Assembly: GCA_009838515.1 (NCBI GenBank) | Contig: VXRL01000016.1 | Span: 62,001 to 126,000, forward strand | DNA from: Terriglobia bacterium | Lineage (GTDB): Bacteria > Acidobacteriota > Terriglobia > Bryobacterales > UBA6623 | Direction: 5' to 3' | Length of the DNA: 64,000 nt | Notes under the pieces: model-generated | Databases searched by the model: none | Told to the model about the DNA's origin: nothing | What the model saw: only the letters and a program-made list of their open reading frames with translations | Translations under genes and position numbers: made by a program | In this document: in pieces, positions 53,742 through 62,837 of the stretch | How the letters are laid out: the number at the start of each line of letters is the position of its first letter | Numbering within the stretch: the stretch's first letter is position 1

Positions 53742-56700
53742 ATGGCCACACCCAGTCCTCCTCCCGAACCTTCCCCGCCCCGAGACTCCGTCGAGGTCAG
53801 AGACCAGTTGGTTGAGGCGCTAAGGCTTGACCTAGTTGGGCCATGGTCCGGCCATCGTCTGGAGACCGAGCAGATCCCGAACTACACCGGAATCGTACGA
53901 CCCTCCAACTGGTATCTGACCGGATTCATCGTCCCTCCAGACACAGCTGCCTCCGAAGCCGCCAACTCGGAAATCAGTGACGACTTGGACGAGACGCCCG
54001 ACAAAGCAGGCACGACTGAGGAGTCCAGCGACGAAGGCAGATCTGCCAAGAGAGGCTACTTTCCCTCGTCGATCGGTCTCAGCTTCATGATCGATGGCGA
54101 CACGAAAGAGCTTGCTGTCACCGTCCGATGGGGCGACTATGCGCCCGAAGAGATCGACGAGACGCGCCTATGGAGCCGGATTCCCCGCGAGGAATCAACG
54201 GTCATCAACGTTCCAACAACCGAGAACACCCCGGAGTGGGAGATTCCGGGCTCGAGGGGGCTGGCTTTGCGTACCGTCACTAGGCAGGTCGCGACCCATG
54301 CACAAGGAGGGTTCGATCCCGGATCTCGGGCAGTCTCGGTCTTTCTGACGAACCACAGAAAGCAGCAGCCCGGACAGGACGTCCACGAAGACACTCTCTT
54401 TGTTTTTCAGCCCGAGATCGAGGTCCGATGCGAGCGGCCGTTCCCATCCAAGCCAATGGCCCGATCTGGCAAGTCCGACGACTGGGACGAAGAAGTCGCA
54501 GGACTCCACTACGCAGACACGCCCGAGTACGCAACAGGCCACGGAGTTTCGGCTGACTGGGACGAGTGCGATGGTGTGTGCCGAGTAGTCCGCACCGCAT
54601 GGATCGGCCGGGCAAGAGTGGAGGTCACCTCCACTTCTCCAGTGGACGGCGTGGAGTTGTCAATGCGATCGCTCGGTTTGCTCTCGAGTGGGGCCGAAGT
54701 CCATAGTTCCCTCGACCATCTCGTCGCCCAATACCGTGCATGGATCGAAGCCCGCGATGCCGACACAGAGCAACTGGACGAACATCACATGGCGACCGCA
54801 CAGGAACTTCTGCGGCTGGCCGGAATCGCCGCTGATCGAATCGAGCGTGGAATCGAAGTTCTTGCGAATGACCCCGACGCTCTCGACGCGTTCCGCATTG
54901 CCAATCGAGCGGTGGCTCGCGCCCTCGAACAGCGCCTTGACATCGAGAATCCATCCTGGCGAGCTTTCCAGCTTGCATTCATCCTCCTAAATCTTCCAGG
55001 CATCGCCGATCCGAGTGACAGCTACCGAGAGACGGTGGACCTGCTCTTCTTCCCGACGGGCGGTGGCAAGACGGAAGCGTACCTCGGGCTCGCAGCGTTC
55101 GCGATGGTGCTGCGCAGGCTCCGCAATCCTAGCTCCCAAGGGCGCGCGGGGGCAGGTGTCTCAGTGGTGATGCGCTATACGCTGCGGCTGCTCACTTTGG
55201 ATCAACTGGCTCGAGCAAGCGGCCTCGTCTGTGCGCTCGAACTCGAACGCGAGAACGCCCCAGAGCGGCACGGCACGTGGCCCTTCGAGATCGGGTTGTG
55301 GGTCGGCACTGCCGCCACGCCCAACCGCATGGGCAAGAAAGGGGATGGCCGACAGGGAACCGCCCGTAGCAAGGTCAATCAGTTCAAGAGCGACCCCGCG
55401 AACAATCCTTCGCCGATACCGCTCGAGGAATGCCCCTGGTGCGGCGAGACGTTCGCGCCCGACTCGTTCAACCTCGTGCCGAACGCTGACAATCCCCTCG
55501 ATCTGAGGGTGCATTGCATGAACTTCGAGTGCGAATTCAGCGGGGAGCGAACGCTACCTGTAGTTGCCGTTGACGAGCCGCTCTACCGAAGGCTCCCAGC
55601 ATTCCTCGTTGCGACCGTCGACAAGTTCGCCTCGCTACCTTGGACGGGCCCGACCGGCACGCTGCTTGGCGGGGCAGATCGCTTCGACAAGGACGGATTC
55701 TACGGTGCCTTCGATTCCGGCCACGGAAATCGGCTCCACGCTCCCCTCCACCCTCCTGATCTGATCATTCAGGACGAATTGCACCTCATCTCCGGACCGC
55801 TCGGTACGATGGCCGGACTCTACGAGGCCGCGATAGAGGCTCTCTGTGTTCTCAAGTCAGGGAACCAATCCCTGCGCCCGAAGATTGTCGCGTCCACTGC
55901 GACGCTGAGGCGTGCGCAAAATCAAATCCAAGCACTATTCGCAAGGCCTCAAACCCAGATCTTCCCTCCCCCCGGGCCGGATCGGCGCGACACCTTTTTC
56001 GCTCGAACGGTTCCGGATACGGAGGAGGCAGCTCGTCTGTACTTGGGAATCTCGGCCCAAGGGCGCAGCGCCAAGGTCGTAACCCGCCGGGTAATCGTGG
56101 CACTGATGGGCGCAGCCATTCGTGCCTATCTGGATGCAGGTGGCGACGACAATCAGGACAACCCGGCGGATCCCTACATGACTGTCTTGGGATACTTCAA
56201 CGCACTCCGGGAACTCGGCGGAGCGAGAAGAATCATTGAGGAGGAAGTGCAGAACACGATCAGGCGCATCGGAAAGAAGAAGCGTTTCGGCGAAACTGCG
56301 GGCCTCTTCAGGGATCGCTTTCGCTTCTCGGAGGTTGTCGAACTTACCTCCAGAGTCTCGACGAACAAGGTCGCGGAAGCACGCCGCCTGTTGGGGAACC
56401 AGTACCGAACCAGGCCGTCCCCGACCGGCAAGGCTGTTGACTGCGCCATCGCCACGAACATGATCTCGGTCGGTCTCGACATCCAAAGACTGGGGCTCAT
56501 GACGGTCGTTGGCCAGCCTAAGACCGCAGCTGAGTACATCCAAGCCACCAGTCGAGTTGGGAGGGACTCAAGGCGGCCAGGCCTCGTGGTCACGCTCCTC
56601 AACATGCACAAGCCCCGAGACCGGTCGCACTATGAGAGGTTCAAACACTTTCACGAGACGTTCTACCGCGCCGTGGAAGTAGCAAGCATAACTCCCTTTG

Positions 56701-57146
56701 CATCGCGCGCTCTCGACCGCGGGCTCGCCGGCGCACTCGTGGGCCTAACCCGCCAAGCGCTGGCGCCGCTTACACCCCCTAGGGGAGCGAGTCAGATCAA
56801 GGAGTGTCGCCCGGAAGTGGAAGAATTGCTCAAGAGGGTCTTTTCTGATCGCATTCTCGACCAGCCGGGCTCATCAGAGAGTGAGGACGAACGAGCCGAG
56901 CGACTGCGTAGCGTGCGGGATCGGGTCGATGACCTGCTGGATGCATGGTCTGGGATTTCGTCCGAGAGCGAGAGCGTCGGTCAGCCACTCCAATATCAGA
57001 AGCATGAACGGGCGGCTTCCAGCAAGACTCTTCTTCGCGAGATGATGGACGACGATATCACGGACGAGTCGCATCGCAAGTTTCGCGCGAGTCGTTCCCT
57101 CCGCGATGTAGAACCCGAGGTAAGACTGAATCTCATCGAGTCGTGA
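53742..57146 (+). CDS. drmA: DISARM DrmA, helicase-domain protein
   Basis: A 1134-aa protein. The N-terminal third (1-430) has no enzyme motif. Helicase core: Walker A LLFFPTGGGKTEAYLGLAAF (about residue 436-455), a zinc-binding-like cluster CPWCGETF ... HCMNFEC (about 563-595), DExH box PDLIIQDELHLISGPL (about 672), VASTATLRRA, and a late ATNMISVGLDIQRLGLMTVV then AEYIQATSRVGRD (motif VI, about 930). With DrmB it forms the DISARM core complex that senses and acts on phage DNA. The start ATG follows the cargo segment and precedes drmB by 39 bases; drmABC are a compact operon. Confidence 0.93.
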   Translation: MATPSPPPEPSPPRDSVEVRDQLVEALRLDLVGPWSGHRLETEQIPNYTGIVRPSNWYLTGFIVPPDTAASEAANSEISDDLDETPDKAGTTEESSDEGRSAKRGYFPSSIGLSFMIDGDTKELAVTVRWGDYAPEEIDETRLWSRIPREESTVINVPTTENTPEWEIPGSRGLALRTVTRQVATHAQGGFDPGSRAVSVFLTNHRKQQPGQDVHEDTLFVFQPEIEVRCERPFPSKPMARSGKSDDWDEEVAGLHYADTPEYATGHGVSADWDECDGVCRVVRTAWIGRARVEVTSTSPVDGVELSMRSLGLLSSGAEVHSSLDHLVAQYRAWIEARDADTEQLDEHHMATAQELLRLAGIAADRIERGIEVLANDPDALDAFRIANRAVARALEQRLDIENPSWRAFQLAFILLNLPGIADPSDSYRETVDLLFFPTGGGKTEAYLGLAAFAMVLRRLRNPSSQGRAGAGVSVVMRYTLRLLTLDQLARASGLVCALELERENAPERHGTWPFEIGLWVGTAATPNRMGKKGDGRQGTARSKVNQFKSDPANNPSPIPLEECPWCGETFAPDSFNLVPNADNPLDLRVHCMNFECEFSGERTLPVVAVDEPLYRRLPAFLVATVDKFASLPWTGPTGTLLGGADRFDKDGFYGAFDSGHGNRLHAPLHPPDLIIQDELHLISGPLGTMAGLYEAAIEALCVLKSGNQSLRPKIVASTATLRRAQNQIQALFARPQTQIFPPPGPDRRDTFFARTVPDTEEAARLYLGISAQGRSAKVVTRRVIVALMGAAIRAYLDAGGDDNQDNPADPYMTVLGYFNALRELGGARRIIEEEVQNTIRRIGKKKRFGETAGLFRDRFRFSEVVELTSRVSTNKVAEARRLLGNQYRTRPSPTGKAVDCAIATNMISVGLDIQRLGLMTVVGQPKTAAEYIQATSRVGRDSRRPGLVVTLLNMHKPRDRSHYERFKHFHETFYRAVEVASITPFASRALDRGLAGALVGLTRQALAPLTPPRGASQIKECRPEVEELLKRVFSDRILDQPGSSESEDERAERLRSVRDRVDDLLDAWSGISSESESVGQPLQYQKHERAASSKTLLREMMDDDITDESHRKFRASRSLRDVEPEVRLNLIES

Positions 57147-57185
57147 GAAACCGTCACCGAGAGCCGGGAACTAGGACGAACAAGC

Positions 57186-59003
57186 ATGGGTAGTACTCGA
57201 GTTGGAGCGATACGGTCGAGCCAAGTCATTACGACCTATGGACCCGGTGCATTGGTAGACCTGCCGAAGCACTCCGTAATCGTGGCGGGATTGGACACAT
57301 GGAGGCCCAAGAAGCTGAAATTGATCGTCGAACCGCGCCTGACCGAGAAGATCCGGCACCTGACAGGCGGTCCGCCACCGCAACTGTACTCCCCTCCGCC
57401 CGACCGAAGTGGGGCTTTGGGCGGCTCCGCTTCCTCTACCGGCTATATCGGAGTCCGCCGTTTTCCCGAATGGTTCGTCGTTCAGCGTCCGGACGGGAGC
57501 AAGGATTCTGGAGCCAGTGAGAGCAGCGGCGTCTCGCGGCGCCTCGTACATCTGTCGGAACTAGAGAATGGCCGCTTCGAGGGACAGTCAGTCGTCGCAA
57601 CACGATTTGTCCGGGCCTGCCCGAATGGCCATGTGGACGACTTGGACTGGCGTCATTTCGTGCATTCCGGACACACGTCCTGCAGGCGACCTCTTTGGCT
57701 TGACGAGCGCGGTCAGAGTGGAGACCTTGCCGATCTCGTCGTGCGCTGCCAATGTGGCCAGCAAAGACGGCTTTCCGAGGCTGGGGACTGGAACGAGAAG
57801 CCGCTCGGTGATTGCAGGGGCCAGCGGCCATGGCTTGGCAAGTACGCGACTGAACCCTGCAACCAACCAAGCCGCCTGTTGATTAGAACAGCTAGCAATG
57901 CCTATTTTTCCCAGGTCGTGCGAGTCCTTTCGATCCCAGACAGCGAAGCTCCTGTCATGGAGGAAGTCGAAAAGCACTGGAGTGTCTTCCAGGCTGTCAC
58001 CAGCCAAGAAGTGCTCGAGCAACTCGGTGTCATTCCCGATGTCAAAGCCGCCAGGGACAGATTCGGCGATGACGCGTTGATAGAAGCGATTCGTGTTCGA
58101 AGCGCCGGTACGGCAGACGACCGGCCAGCCAAGCAAGTCGAACTCGATGCGTTTCTCTCCGCACCAGAAGGATTCGGCGACGACGTCCCAGTTAACCCGG
58201 ACTTTCACGCACGGCGGTTGGCCGAGCACTACTGGAGATCCGGGAATGCATCGGACGGCATCGATGCGGTGGTTCAGTTACATCGGCTCAGAGAGGTCTC
58301 AGCCCTCGTCGGCTTCACTCGGCTCGAGGCTGCCGTTCCAGACATTGACGGCGAGTATGACACGGATGTAACTCGGGCTCACCTCGACGAAGATCCAAGT
58401 TGGTTCCCGGCAGTCGAGAATCGCGGGGAAGGGGTCTTTCTATCGCTCGACTCGGCCCAAGTCGCAGACTGGCTTGGCAGAACAGAGGTCCAGCGAAGAA
58501 TCGATGGCCTCAGCAAGGGGCATGCCCTCTGGCTGCAACGTCGCAAGAAGGAGAAGCCAGCATTTCCCGGTGGGCCGTACGTCTTGCTTCACACACTCGC
58601 GCATCTTCTGATGCAGGCTGTGTCCCTTCGCTGCGGATACCCGGCGACATCCATCCGCGAACGCATCTATGTCAACTCATCGAAACACCAGTACGGCCTC
58701 CTCCTCTACACCGCAAGTCCGGACGCCGATGGGACCCTTGGCGGCCTAGTCGAGCAAGCCCGCCACATCGAGGAGCACCTTTCGATGGCCCAGAAGTCGG
58801 CCGAGTTGTGCTCGAGCGACCCCATTTGCGCCCAGCATGCACCAGTCGGAAGTCCTGACGAGCGGTGGCTCCATGGGGCGGCCTGTCACAGTTGCTCGCT
58901 GATCGCTGAGACCTCTTGCGAGATGCGAAACGAATACCTAGACCGTGCGCTCGTCGTACCGACCGTAGACGATCGCGGAGCCGCCTACTTCAACCTCCCT
59001 TGA
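57186..59003 (+). CDS. drmB: DISARM DrmB, DUF1998 protein
   Basis: A 605-aa protein. The N-terminus RVGAIRSSQVITTYGPGALV is typical of DrmB; the C-terminal DUF1998 domain is marked by VLLHTLAHLLMQAVSLRCGYP, ERIYVNSSKHQYGLLLYTAS and the cysteine cluster CSSDPICAQHAP ... HGAACHSCSLIAETSCEMRN, a probable zinc site (residues about 540-585). DrmB partners DrmA to form a DNA-loading complex. Its stop overlaps the ATG of drmC (TGATG). Confidence 0.93.
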   Translation: MGSTRVGAIRSSQVITTYGPGALVDLPKHSVIVAGLDTWRPKKLKLIVEPRLTEKIRHLTGGPPPQLYSPPPDRSGALGGSASSTGYIGVRRFPEWFVVQRPDGSKDSGASESSGVSRRLVHLSELENGRFEGQSVVATRFVRACPNGHVDDLDWRHFVHSGHTSCRRPLWLDERGQSGDLADLVVRCQCGQQRRLSEAGDWNEKPLGDCRGQRPWLGKYATEPCNQPSRLLIRTASNAYFSQVVRVLSIPDSEAPVMEEVEKHWSVFQAVTSQEVLEQLGVIPDVKAARDRFGDDALIEAIRVRSAGTADDRPAKQVELDAFLSAPEGFGDDVPVNPDFHARRLAEHYWRSGNASDGIDAVVQLHRLREVSALVGFTRLEAAVPDIDGEYDTDVTRAHLDEDPSWFPAVENRGEGVFLSLDSAQVADWLGRTEVQRRIDGLSKGHALWLQRRKKEKPAFPGGPYVLLHTLAHLLMQAVSLRCGYPATSIRERIYVNSSKHQYGLLLYTASPDADGTLGGLVEQARHIEEHLSMAQKSAELCSSDPICAQHAPVGSPDERWLHGAACHSCSLIAETSCEMRNEYLDRALVVPTVDDRGAAYFNLP

Positions 59004-59773
59004 TGATCAGCGCTCTCATCGCATTGCCGTCGCATGTTCGCCGCAAGCTCGCGGGCGCGCTTGAATCTGGGTCGCTAGCCCCGCCATTCACTCCGGCTAG
59101 CCTGCGATCAATGGCCGGTGTCGCAGACGAAGCCGTTTTGAACGCTTTGCAGGAGTGGCGACGACTCGGCGTCTCAGGCCGGGCCGGTGCAGCGTGGCTT
59201 CGAAGTCTCGAAGAGGCAGCCTCAGGTGTCGTGCCAGCAAGCTTGGTCTGGACCGGGCCTGAGGCCAAGGGATTGCATTCACGAGATACCCGTCAGGTCT
59301 ACGAGGAGATGATCGGGTCCGCTAAGCGATCAATCCTCATCAGTTCGTACGCCTACTTCGACGGCAAGAAAGCGTTTCAATTACTCGCCAAGCGCATGGA
59401 CAGTTCCCCCGAACTGAGAGCCTCGCTACTGCTTAACATCGAACGAGGACAGCAATCAACTACGAAATCGGAGGACTTGGTCCGACGGTTCGCGGACCGG
59501 TTCTGGAAGTCCGATTGGCCCGGAAAAGCCCGTCCGAGCGTCTATTACGATCCACGCTCTTTGGAACTCGACGGCCCCAAAGGTGTTCTCCACGCCAAAG
59601 CCGTCATTACGGACGAGGACGCTCTCTTCATTACGTCAGCAAACCTAACCGAAGCCGCCCTTGATAGAAACATCGAGGCGGGCGTGCTGCTCAGGGACCG
59701 GACCATCGTCCTCACCGCACTGGCGCATTTCCGAGGCCTGATTGACCAGAAACTCCTCTTGCCGCTGCCCTGA
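59003..59773 (+). CDS. drmC: DISARM DrmC, phospholipase D-superfamily nuclease-like protein
   Basis: A 256-aa protein with one PLD-type motif, LHAKAVITDEDALFITSAN then LTEAALDRNIEAG (HxK ... D, around residue 196-220), and an upstream RSILISSYAYFDG strand typical of PLDc_2 domains. PLD-family proteins cut phosphodiester bonds as dimers; in DISARM DrmC is the putative nuclease and is dispensable in some tests reported for the system. The start ATG overlaps the drmB stop by one base; the frame is open upstream to 58916 but that part is the drmB 3' end read in another frame. Last gene of the operon. Confidence 0.92.
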   Translation: MISALIALPSHVRRKLAGALESGSLAPPFTPASLRSMAGVADEAVLNALQEWRRLGVSGRAGAAWLRSLEEAASGVVPASLVWTGPEAKGLHSRDTRQVYEEMIGSAKRSILISSYAYFDGKKAFQLLAKRMDSSPELRASLLLNIERGQQSTTKSEDLVRRFADRFWKSDWPGKARPSVYYDPRSLELDGPKGVLHAKAVITDEDALFITSANLTEAALDRNIEAGVLLRDRTIVLTALAHFRGLIDQKLLLPLP

Positions 59774-59856
59774 CCGATTGTTCGGAAGATGCACGGCTGC
59801 TTACACGGCTGCCATCGACACCAAACTTCGTCAGCCAGCCGCGTGTTGTGGGAGGG

Positions 59857-61755
59857 TTAGCTCGCGCCCATGCCCAGCTTGGCCTGCTCTTCGCGCACAT
59901 CCCGCATCAGCGCGTCCAACCGCGTTCGGACGCGATGAACCTTCTTCTCACTCTGTGCCCGGATTTCCTCGATCCGGCGGGCAAGAGCCACAAAACACTC
60001 GTGCCTGCGCCGCGCGACCGCTTCGCGCACATCGTGGATGCAGTCACGAAGTGCACTCTCCCTAGAGCGACGCTGATCTTCCGCCTCATAAACGAGCTTG
60101 CGCACGTCCTCGGAAGCGGCATCCACTGATAGCAGGGCCTGCAGGAAGGTTGTGGCTGCTCTGCCTTCGAGAGCCCCATCTTCATTCCTGTGCTGCGTAA
60201 TGAACTCCTCCAAATTCCCTTGCAAGCGCCGTGTCATGGCCTTGTATTCACGAACATCTGGTTGCCAAGCGCCAATGAAGCGCAGCGGTAGCAAGCACCT
60301 CCGAACGCGTCTTGCTGCGAGCACCTGAGCCCAGCGCAGATCCCGGTTCAGGTCGTCGAGCGCTATCCGCACCAATCTTTGCGCCTGCTCTTCCTCGAGG
60401 CGATACCCAAGGTTGTGTTGCTCGATTATGGTCTGGCACCTTGTGGCCAGCCGGTCTCTCTGCTGTTCCACAACAGCCCTTAGGGCTGCTTGCTGCTCTT
60501 CCTGGGCGTGGGTATAGTCCTGAACTGCGCGTCTATGAATCCGCTTCACCGTGCCGTCAGCCGCAGCACTTGTCTTCTTGTAGGCCTTTACCGCTTTGTT
60601 CAGGGGCTCGCGCTTGACCCGGTCGGTAGCGCTTCTCCCAGTGATGGCCCCGGCGATTCCCCCAACCACTCTCCCAACGGCCGTGCCCACCGGCCCGAAG
60701 AGCGATCCGATCTCCACCCCGATTAGTGCGCCTCCAGCTGCACCAACCCCGGTTCCCGCTGAGTCCAGCAACAGGTTCTTCATCGCATTGCCTGCGCTGG
60801 TCTTGTCCTCGGATAGTAGTCTGACCTCTCGGACGCCGGACAGGGCCAAAGTGATAAGAGGTATGCCAGTCACATCCGCAACTTCAACGTTACCCAATAG
60901 CGCATCGCTGACCTCTTCCGCGTGCTCAAACATCGCTGCCTGCTCCAGTTCGTGGTCCACGATCACAATGTTTCCCTCTCCATCTGCGACGGATCGAGCA
61001 AGCTGGTCAATCGATCCGGCTGTATCCAAGTGGATCGCTTGCTCTGGGATACCGGCCATGTCACCGGGGACGATCACAGGGACGTCCGGATACTGCTCAA
61101 AGTGCCCCGTGAGCGCATTGGAATCCGCGACGGCCTTGACGTTGACCATATGCTCGCCATTTAGAATCAGGTCCCACCCGGCCTGATTGGACGCATCCGG
61201 CATGTCGACATTTATTCCGAGGCTCTCCAAGTGCTCGGCAACTTCGGGCTCAGCCAAGTGCCCCATCAGTTTGTTGAGGCTCGCGTCGGGCAGAGCACTG
61301 CCGAATTCAGCTGACGGCCAACCTGCGAGATAGGTGCTCAGATCACCGATGGTTTCCAGCTGCTCGCCAGCTAAGCGGCTCATTTCCGAGTACACATGCT
61401 CATCGATTGCTAGCAGTGCTTCAAGGGGAGCAAACCCAATCCAAGCCCCTTGGGCGGCCGCCTCCAGCGCAGCGGAACGGTTCGGCACGGCTTCAAGCTT
61501 CGATTGCGGATCCCGGGGTGCTGGGAAGCTGTCGTCGGAACAAGCTGGGTCGCGGCCATTGGATTCCCCCGCCCCAACTCGGCGACCAAACCGCTCATTC
61601 AGTACCAGCTTGCCAAGATCTCGCGGCGTACGGGCGAGATCTGTCGGGTCCACACGCATCTGCAAGGCGTGCCATATCCCGGCGGCACCAAGTGTCACCA
61701 CGGCTCCACAAACGACTACAACGACCTCGATCCCCATCTGCCTACCCAATATCAT
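59857..61755 (-). CDS. Membrane-anchored protein with PD-(D/E)xK-like core, glycine zipper and coiled coil
   Basis: A 632-aa protein beginning 84 bases after drmC, transcribed towards it. One N-terminal transmembrane helix (residues about 8-27, VVVVVCGAVVTLGAAG). Residues about 155-235 have SNQAGWDLILNGEHMVNVKA, which resembles the D-x(n)-x-V-K core of restriction-like PD-(D/E)xK nucleases (candidate D195 and K207), followed by GHFEQYPDVPVIVPGDM. Residues about 334-374 form a glycine zipper (GVGAAGGALIGVEIGSLFGP and on). Residues about 380-632 are basic and coiled-coil. ATG at 61755 preferred; GTG at 61767 and ATG at 61737 are alternatives. No E/Q is visible before VK (N instead), so nuclease activity is uncertain. 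Unnamed family. Confidence 0.7.
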   Translation of the reverse strand: MILGRQMGIEVVVVVCGAVVTLGAAGIWHALQMRVDPTDLARTPRDLGKLVLNERFGRRVGAGESNGRDPACSDDSFPAPRDPQSKLEAVPNRSAALEAAAQGAWIGFAPLEALLAIDEHVYSEMSRLAGEQLETIGDLSTYLAGWPSAEFGSALPDASLNKLMGHLAEPEVAEHLESLGINVDMPDASNQAGWDLILNGEHMVNVKAVADSNALTGHFEQYPDVPVIVPGDMAGIPEQAIHLDTAGSIDQLARSVADGEGNIVIVDHELEQAAMFEHAEEVSDALLGNVEVADVTGIPLITLALSGVREVRLLSEDKTSAGNAMKNLLLDSAGTGVGAAGGALIGVEIGSLFGPVGTAVGRVVGGIAGAITGRSATDRVKREPLNKAVKAYKKTSAAADGTVKRIHRRAVQDYTHAQEEQQAALRAVVEQQRDRLATRCQTIIEQHNLGYRLEEEQAQRLVRIALDDLNRDLRWAQVLAARRVRRCLLPLRFIGAWQPDVREYKAMTRRLQGNLEEFITQHRNEDGALEGRAATTFLQALLSVDAASEDVRKLVYEAEDQRRSRESALRDCIHDVREAVARRRHECFVALARRIEEIRAQSEKKVHRVRTRLDALMRDVREEQAKLGMGAS

Positions 61756-62002
61756 GCTTCGCCACATTCGTGGGCCAGAGTGTGCCAGAATTCAGAGCCC
61801 ACATCGGTCATATTCGGTTGCCTAGCATGTATCCAAATGGCGCTCGCGGACCACAATCACGAAGTGGTCAATCGACAGAACGACCCGAAATCAGCAAATG
61901 CGAGGAAGTCTCGTCAAAGCTACACTTCCGAGATCGCCCATTGCCGTTCGTGAAGCTGATTAATCAAGATCCGCCGAGAACAGATCATCGACTTCGCTAG
62001 CC

Positions 62003-62359
62003 TCATGGTCTGTCGCTGCCACCATCCGGCAGCTCCCAGTTCAATTGGTCGTCGAAGCCATCGGCACTCGGGACATCTTGGCGAATTAGGGCCGACTTTC
62101 TATAGGCCTCGCGACGGTGAAGTACTCGCACAATCGGCATACTGTCGTTCTTGAGACGATACCTCACCCGCCAATCCCCCACTCTGAGTCTGTACTCTGG
62201 CGGATCGAAGCCCTTCAGATACTCAATATCGCCCAGACCCGACTCTGCCAATCGCTCTACAGCTCTTTGAACCCGATCAGAGTCTTGCTTCGAGAGCTTC
62301 TTTAGGTCGGACCGTGCTTGGCGCGTCCAGTCTATGGTCCTCGTCTGCCCCACTGGCAA
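62003..62359 (-). CDS. RelE/ParE-family toxin
   Basis: A 118-aa toxin: RTIDWTRQARSDLKKLSKQD, VERLAESGLGDIEYLKGF, PPEYRLRVGDWRVRYRL and VRVLHRREAYRKSALIRQDV are the RelE-type helical hairpin, sheet and C-terminal helix. The TTG at 62359 starts one base after the antitoxin stop; a GTG at 62353 is an alternative start. Likely an mRNA interferase or gyrase poison; the key catalytic residues cannot be assigned by eye. Intact copy of the toxin that is split at 51490-53375. Confidence 0.85.
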   Translation of the reverse strand: MPVGQTRTIDWTRQARSDLKKLSKQDSDRVQRAVERLAESGLGDIEYLKGFDPPEYRLRVGDWRVRYRLKNDSMPIVRVLHRREAYRKSALIRQDVPSADGFDDQLNWELPDGGSDRP

Positions 62360-62360
62360 C

Positions 62361-62612
62361 TCACTCTAGGCTGAACTCTCGCACAATTTCCTCATGAGGA
62401 ATCCCCCTGCCATCGTTTCGTCTGAGCCACTCATCGGCCTCAGCCACCAACCGCGCTTCCTCCTCGGTTTCCGGCTCGTCGGATGCCGGAGCGTTGCGAC
62501 AGGCAGCGTCAAGAGGGGTAGGGTACGAAGCCAGTAACTTCTTCAAGCCTTCGACTTGCTCTTCAGGCATCCGATCGATCTCTTCGTGAACCTCCTTGCG
62601 AACCTCGGTCAT
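62361..62612 (-). CDS. Antitoxin partner of the RelE toxin
   Basis: An 83-aa antitoxin with AAGGAG seven bases before its ATG, followed almost directly by the toxin gene. It shares an N-terminal VHEEIDRMPEEQVEGLKKLL helix, an acidic middle and a C-terminal NDGRGIPHEEIVREF tail with the antitoxin at 53356-53607. No DNA-binding fold is evident; it may act mainly by binding the toxin. The two modules are directly repeated on the minus strand and flank drmABC. Confidence 0.82.
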   Translation of the reverse strand: MTEVRKEVHEEIDRMPEEQVEGLKKLLASYPTPLDAACRNAPASDEPETEEEARLVAEADEWLRRNDGRGIPHEEIVREFSLE

Positions 62613-62837
62613 CTCTACTCCTTCATTTGTCCCATCGTTCGAGCCTCAAATTGGTTGTTCGACCGAACACTGGCCCGAGGCGGCTCTTGCATCGGGCTGA
62701 TCGGTCGCCCAAACAGTTGCATGATATCAGCGAACACTTTAAAACTGATTCATGTCTGATCCATCGTCAGTGAGGATGCCCGAGCGAGGAACCTGCCACT
62801 CGATCCGAACCCTCCAGCTACACCGCAGCGTCTGTCC
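62613..62837. other. Spacer between the toxin-antitoxin module and the DUF3604 gene
   Basis: About 225 bases without a gene. It includes the promoter of the antitoxin operon on the minus strand; no convincing consensus elements were found. Confidence 0.4.

Noticed and set aside
44100-59773. BREX or class 2 DISARM
   Set aside because: No PglZ, BrxC or BrxL-like protein is present, and no DrmE or cytosine methylase; DrmD and an adenine methylase fit class 1 only.
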